Assembly (NCBI RefSeq): GCF_008064635.1
Contig: NZ_VRYZ01000010.1
Span: 1-64,000, forward strand
Direction of reading: 5' to 3'
Origin: Parahaliea aestuarii
Lineage (GTDB): Bacteria > Pseudomonadota > Gammaproteobacteria > Pseudomonadales > Halieaceae
Length of the DNA stretch: 64,000 nt
The position numbers and the translations under genes are program-made. The notes under the pieces were generated by a model. That model did not search any database. It was not told the DNA's origin and saw only the letters and a list, made by a program, of their open reading frames with translations. How positions within the stretch are numbered: the stretch's first letter is position 1; each line of letters begins with the position of its first letter. Shown here piece by piece: positions 61,589 to 64,000 of the stretch.

Positions 61589-62058
61589 GCGATGCCACCT
61601 GGCAGGTAGAGGCCGGTGATGAAGCGGCGATGGTGAAGCTGGGAGCCGCGCTGGCGGGTGCCGTGCAGCCGGGCCTGGTGATCTATCTCGAGGGCGACCT
61701 CGGTATGGGGAAAACCACCTTCAGTCGCGGCCTGGTACAGGGCCTCGGTCATTCCGGTGCGGTGAAAAGCCCCACCTACACCCTGGTGGAGCCCTATCAG
61801 CTGGAGACCCTGGAGGTGTATCACTTTGATCTCTACCGCCTTGGTGATGCAGAAGAGCTGGAGTTCATGGGGGTGAGGGATTATTTCAATGGCGCTGCCC
61901 TGTGCCTGGTGGAGTGGCCCGCCCGGGGCCGCGGTGTTTTGCCCCCGGCCGACATTGGGATTACCATAAGCGCAGCGGGTTCGGGCCGCCGGCTGGAAGT
62001 GCGTGCCCACTCGGCATTGGGGAATGCCGTGCTGGGGCGCTGGCAACAGGCCGCCTGA
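61585..62058 (+). CDS. tsaE: tRNA threonylcarbamoyladenosine biosynthesis ATPase
   Basis: A 157-residue P-loop ATPase needed for the t6A modification of tRNA. Walker A is [14 protein letters not shown], with [10 protein letters not shown] and [18 protein letters not shown] following in the family order. The ATG overlaps the nnr stop (ATGA), typical of this conserved gene cluster. Confidence 0.97.
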   Translation: MSDATWQVEAGDEAAMVKLGAALAGAVQPGLVIYLEGDLGMGKTTFSRGLVQGLGHSGAVKSPTYTLVEPYQLETLEVYHFDLYRLGDAEELEFMGVRDYFNGAALCLVEWPARGRGVLPPADIGITISAAGSGRRLEVRAHSALGNAVLGRWQQAA

Positions 62059-62087
62059 GTCCAACAACGACAAAGTCTGGGAGTGAT

Positions 62088-63401
62088 ATGGGCAGGGCGT
62101 GCCGGATCTTCGCGATCCTGTGTTGGCTGGCGGCCACCTCGGCCTGGGCGGCGGAGGTGCAGGACGTGCGTCTGTGGCGCGCGCCGGATCACACCCGGGT
62201 GGTGTTTGACCTCTCTGGTCCGGCCGAGCACAAGCTCATCACCCTCGACAATCCCTCCCGTATCGTACTGGACATCAGCGACGTCCGTCTCAAGGCCAGC
62301 CTGTCCGGCCTGAAACTCGACGACACACCCATCGGCAAGATTCGCTCCGGCATCCGCGAGGGCAGCGATCTGCGGGTCGTGTTCGACATGAGCGCCGGGG
62401 TAAAACCCCGCAGTTTCGCCCTCAAGGCCAATGCGCAGGCCGGGGACCGCCTGGTACTCGATCTCTATGATTTGACCGCGGCCACAGTCAGCCAGCCTCC
62501 TCCGGTCACCAAAAAGGTGGATGCCGGCGGCCGCCGGGATCTGATTGTCGCTATCGACGCAGGTCACGGCGGGGAGGACCCGGGGGCGCTGGGGCCCAAC
62601 CGCCTGCGCGAAAAAGACGTGGTGCTGGCGATCTCGAAGGAACTCTACGCTCTGTTCGAGCGCGAACCCGGCTTCAAGCCTACCCTGATCCGCGGCGGCG
62701 ATTACTATGTCAGCCTCAAGGGGCGCCGCGACCTCGCCCGCCAGCGCCAGGCGGACCTGTTCGTCTCCATCCACGCCGACGCCTTCACCAGGCCGCAGGC
62801 CAACGGCGCCTCGGTCTACGCCCTCTCCACCAAGGGCGCCACCAGTACCGCGGCCCAGTACCTGGCCCAGCGTGAGAACGCCGCCGACCTGATCGGCGGG
62901 GTCAACCTGTCCGACAAGGACGATGTGTTGGCCGGGGTGCTGGCCGACCTGTCGATGACGTCTACCCTCGATACCAGCCTGAAGATGGGCGGTTCGGTGC
63001 TGGGGCGCATGGACAGCATCGCCCGCCTGCACAAGCGCAGCGTGGAGCAGGCCGGCTTTGCCGTGCTGAAATCCCCGGATATCCCTTCAATTCTCGTGGA
63101 GACTGGCTTTATCTCCAACCCCGCCGAGGCCCGGCGTCTCGCCACCCGCAGCTACCAGCAGCAGATGGCCCGGGCGATTCACGCCGGTATTCGCGACTGG
63201 TTCAGCCAGCACCCGCCGGCGGGCACCCTGCTGGCCTGGCAGAAACAGCAGGGCGGCCAGCAGTACACCATTGCCCGGGGTGATACACTGTCGGACATCG
63301 CCCAGCGTTTTAATGTGTCGATCACCGACCTGAAGAGCGCCAATGGCATGTCCGACACCCGTATCCTGGTCGGACAGACGCTGAAGATACCGACTAGCTG
63401 A
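62088..63401 (+). CDS. amiB: N-acetylmuramoyl-L-alanine amidase (AMIN-amidase-LysM)
   Basis: A 437-residue periplasmic amidase that cuts peptide stems from murein at septation. Signal peptide (IFAILCWLAATSAWA), AMIN domain (RVVFDLSGPAEHKLITLDN), amidase_3 domain with zinc ligands (AIDAGHGGEDPGA, SIHADAF, ILVETGFISN) and a C-terminal LysM domain (YTIARGDTLSDIAQRFNVS). The layout and the position between tsaE and mutL point to AmiB. The ATG at 62088 starts the signal peptide. Confidence 0.95.
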   Translation: MGRACRIFAILCWLAATSAWAAEVQDVRLWRAPDHTRVVFDLSGPAEHKLITLDNPSRIVLDISDVRLKASLSGLKLDDTPIGKIRSGIREGSDLRVVFDMSAGVKPRSFALKANAQAGDRLVLDLYDLTAATVSQPPPVTKKVDAGGRRDLIVAIDAGHGGEDPGALGPNRLREKDVVLAISKELYALFEREPGFKPTLIRGGDYYVSLKGRRDLARQRQADLFVSIHADAFTRPQANGASVYALSTKGATSTAAQYLAQRENAADLIGGVNLSDKDDVLAGVLADLSMTSTLDTSLKMGGSVLGRMDSIARLHKRSVEQAGFAVLKSPDIPSILVETGFISNPAEARRLATRSYQQQMARAIHAGIRDWFSQHPPAGTLLAWQKQQGGQQYTIARGDTLSDIAQRFNVSITDLKSANGMSDTRILVGQTLKIPTS

Positions 63402-63404
63402 CCC

Positions 63405-64000
63405 ATGTCCCGAATTCATCGCCTCAGTGCGAGGCTCGCCAACCAGATCGCCGCCGGTGAGGTGGTGGAGCGCCCAGCTTCCGTCGTCAAGGAGGTGCTG
63501 GAGAACGCCGTCGATGCCGGCGCCACCCGTATTGAAGTGGAGGTGGAGGAGGGCGGCGTCAAACTGATCCGCATCCGCGACAATGGCCAGGGTATGGAAC
63601 CCGACGATCTGCCGCTGGCGCTGGCCCGCCACGCTACCAGCAAGATCAGTTCGCTGGAGGATCTGGAGCGGGTCGGCAGCCTCGGTTTTCGCGGCGAGGC
63701 CCTGGCCAGTATCGGTTCGGTGTCGCGCCTGACCCTCACCTCCAACCATCGGGATGATTCCAGCGAGGGCAGCAGCGCCCTGTGTGAGGGCCGCGACATG
63801 GAGGTGGCGTTGAAACCCGCCCCGCACCCGCGCGGCACTACCGTGGAAGTGCGTGACCTGTTTTTCAATACGCCCGCCCGGCGCAAATTCCTGCGCACCG
63901 AGAAAACCGAATTCAATCACCTGGAAGAGGTGGTCAAGCGGCTGGCCCTGTCGCGCTTCGATGTCGGCTTCAGCCTGCGCCACAACGGCCGCGGTATCCA
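63405..64000 (+). CDS. mutL: DNA mismatch repair protein MutL (runs off the window)
   Basis: The first 198 residues are present. They include the GHKL ATPase motifs: [20 protein letters not shown], the ENAVDAGAT motif, RDNGQGM and [10 protein letters not shown]. It lies 3 bases after the amiB stop in the usual cluster order. The rest of the gene is to the right of the window. Confidence 0.97.
   Translation, partial: MSRIHRLSARLANQIAAGEVVERPASVVKEVLENAVDAGATRIEVEVEEGGVKLIRIRDNGQGMEPDDLPLALARHATSKISSLEDLERVGSLGFRGEALASIGSVSRLTLTSNHRDDSSEGSSALCEGRDMEVALKPAPHPRGTTVEVRDLFFNTPARRKFLRTEKTEFNHLEEVVKRLALSRFDVGFSLRHNGRGI

Overview
The window is a contiguous piece of a GC-rich gammaproteobacterial chromosome. 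The gene content and order (orn, queG, nnr, tsaE, amiB, mutL in that order; psd next to rsgA; 5S rRNA closed by a strong terminator) are typical of marine Gammaproteobacteria. The many short exported lipoproteins, GTG and TTG starts and general protein style suggest the Cellvibrionales/Halieaceae area (Haliea, Halioglobus, Congregibacter relatives). That placement is inference from gene content; no database was searched.

Layout. 1-160: 3' end of an rRNA operon (5S rRNA plus terminator). 208-5704: an exported unknown protein, a glycosyltransferase-like protein and two cyclic-di-GMP proteins (HD-GYP with a broken HD pair; degenerate GGDEF with an intact EAL). 5710-13718: housekeeping and small metabolic genes (tex, a CBS protein, sixA, a LysR/pirin divergent pair, a Kazal-like lipoprotein, a dicarboxylate/amino-acid symporter, an MBL-fold hydrolase, DUF2288). 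13740-28370: the outstanding feature, a tightly packed 13-gene minus-strand operon encoding what looks like an energised cell-envelope machine. 28504-39752: metabolic genes (thioesterase, ggt, DUF4136 lipoprotein, acetyltransferase, pdxH, cinA, Nudix, FKBP, iron alcohol dehydrogenase) and a lone ParA. 39963-49525: a TonB receptor, a flavin oxidoreductase, an exported metzincin, cysH, msrC and others. 49610-63401 onward: asnS, rnb, phoH-type PIN/ATPase, psd, rsgA, orn, an FHA membrane protein, queG, nnr, tsaE, amiB and the start of mutL.

The 13-gene operon combines an ExbB/TolQ/MotA-type channel subunit with two proteins that start with an ExbD/MotB-like transmembrane helix carrying the proton-relay aspartate and end in a periplasmic von Willebrand A domain. 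Around these are an Hsp70/actin-fold-like protein with an FHA-like tail, a five-PEGA protein fused to a cysteine-less SUMF1 domain, a TPR membrane protein, a TPR protein with a TonB-C-like end, four lipoproteins (one with a long serine tract), a small exported protein and an M48 metalloprotease lipoprotein. Overlapping stops and starts indicate one transcript, and I find a candidate promoter at its head. My reading is that proton flow through the channel drives two different VWA arms in the periplasm that work on an envelope target. I know the individual families but do not recall any functional description of this assembly, and it is my main candidate for an undescribed system.

Other noteworthy structures are a non-coding stretch with nested inverted repeats (29358-29657), a 15-bp tandem repeat array (31854-31928), an in-frame 15-bp triplication inside nnr (61073-61117), a perfect palindrome in the LysR/pirin promoter region, and a consensus-like promoter far upstream of the phoH-type gene.
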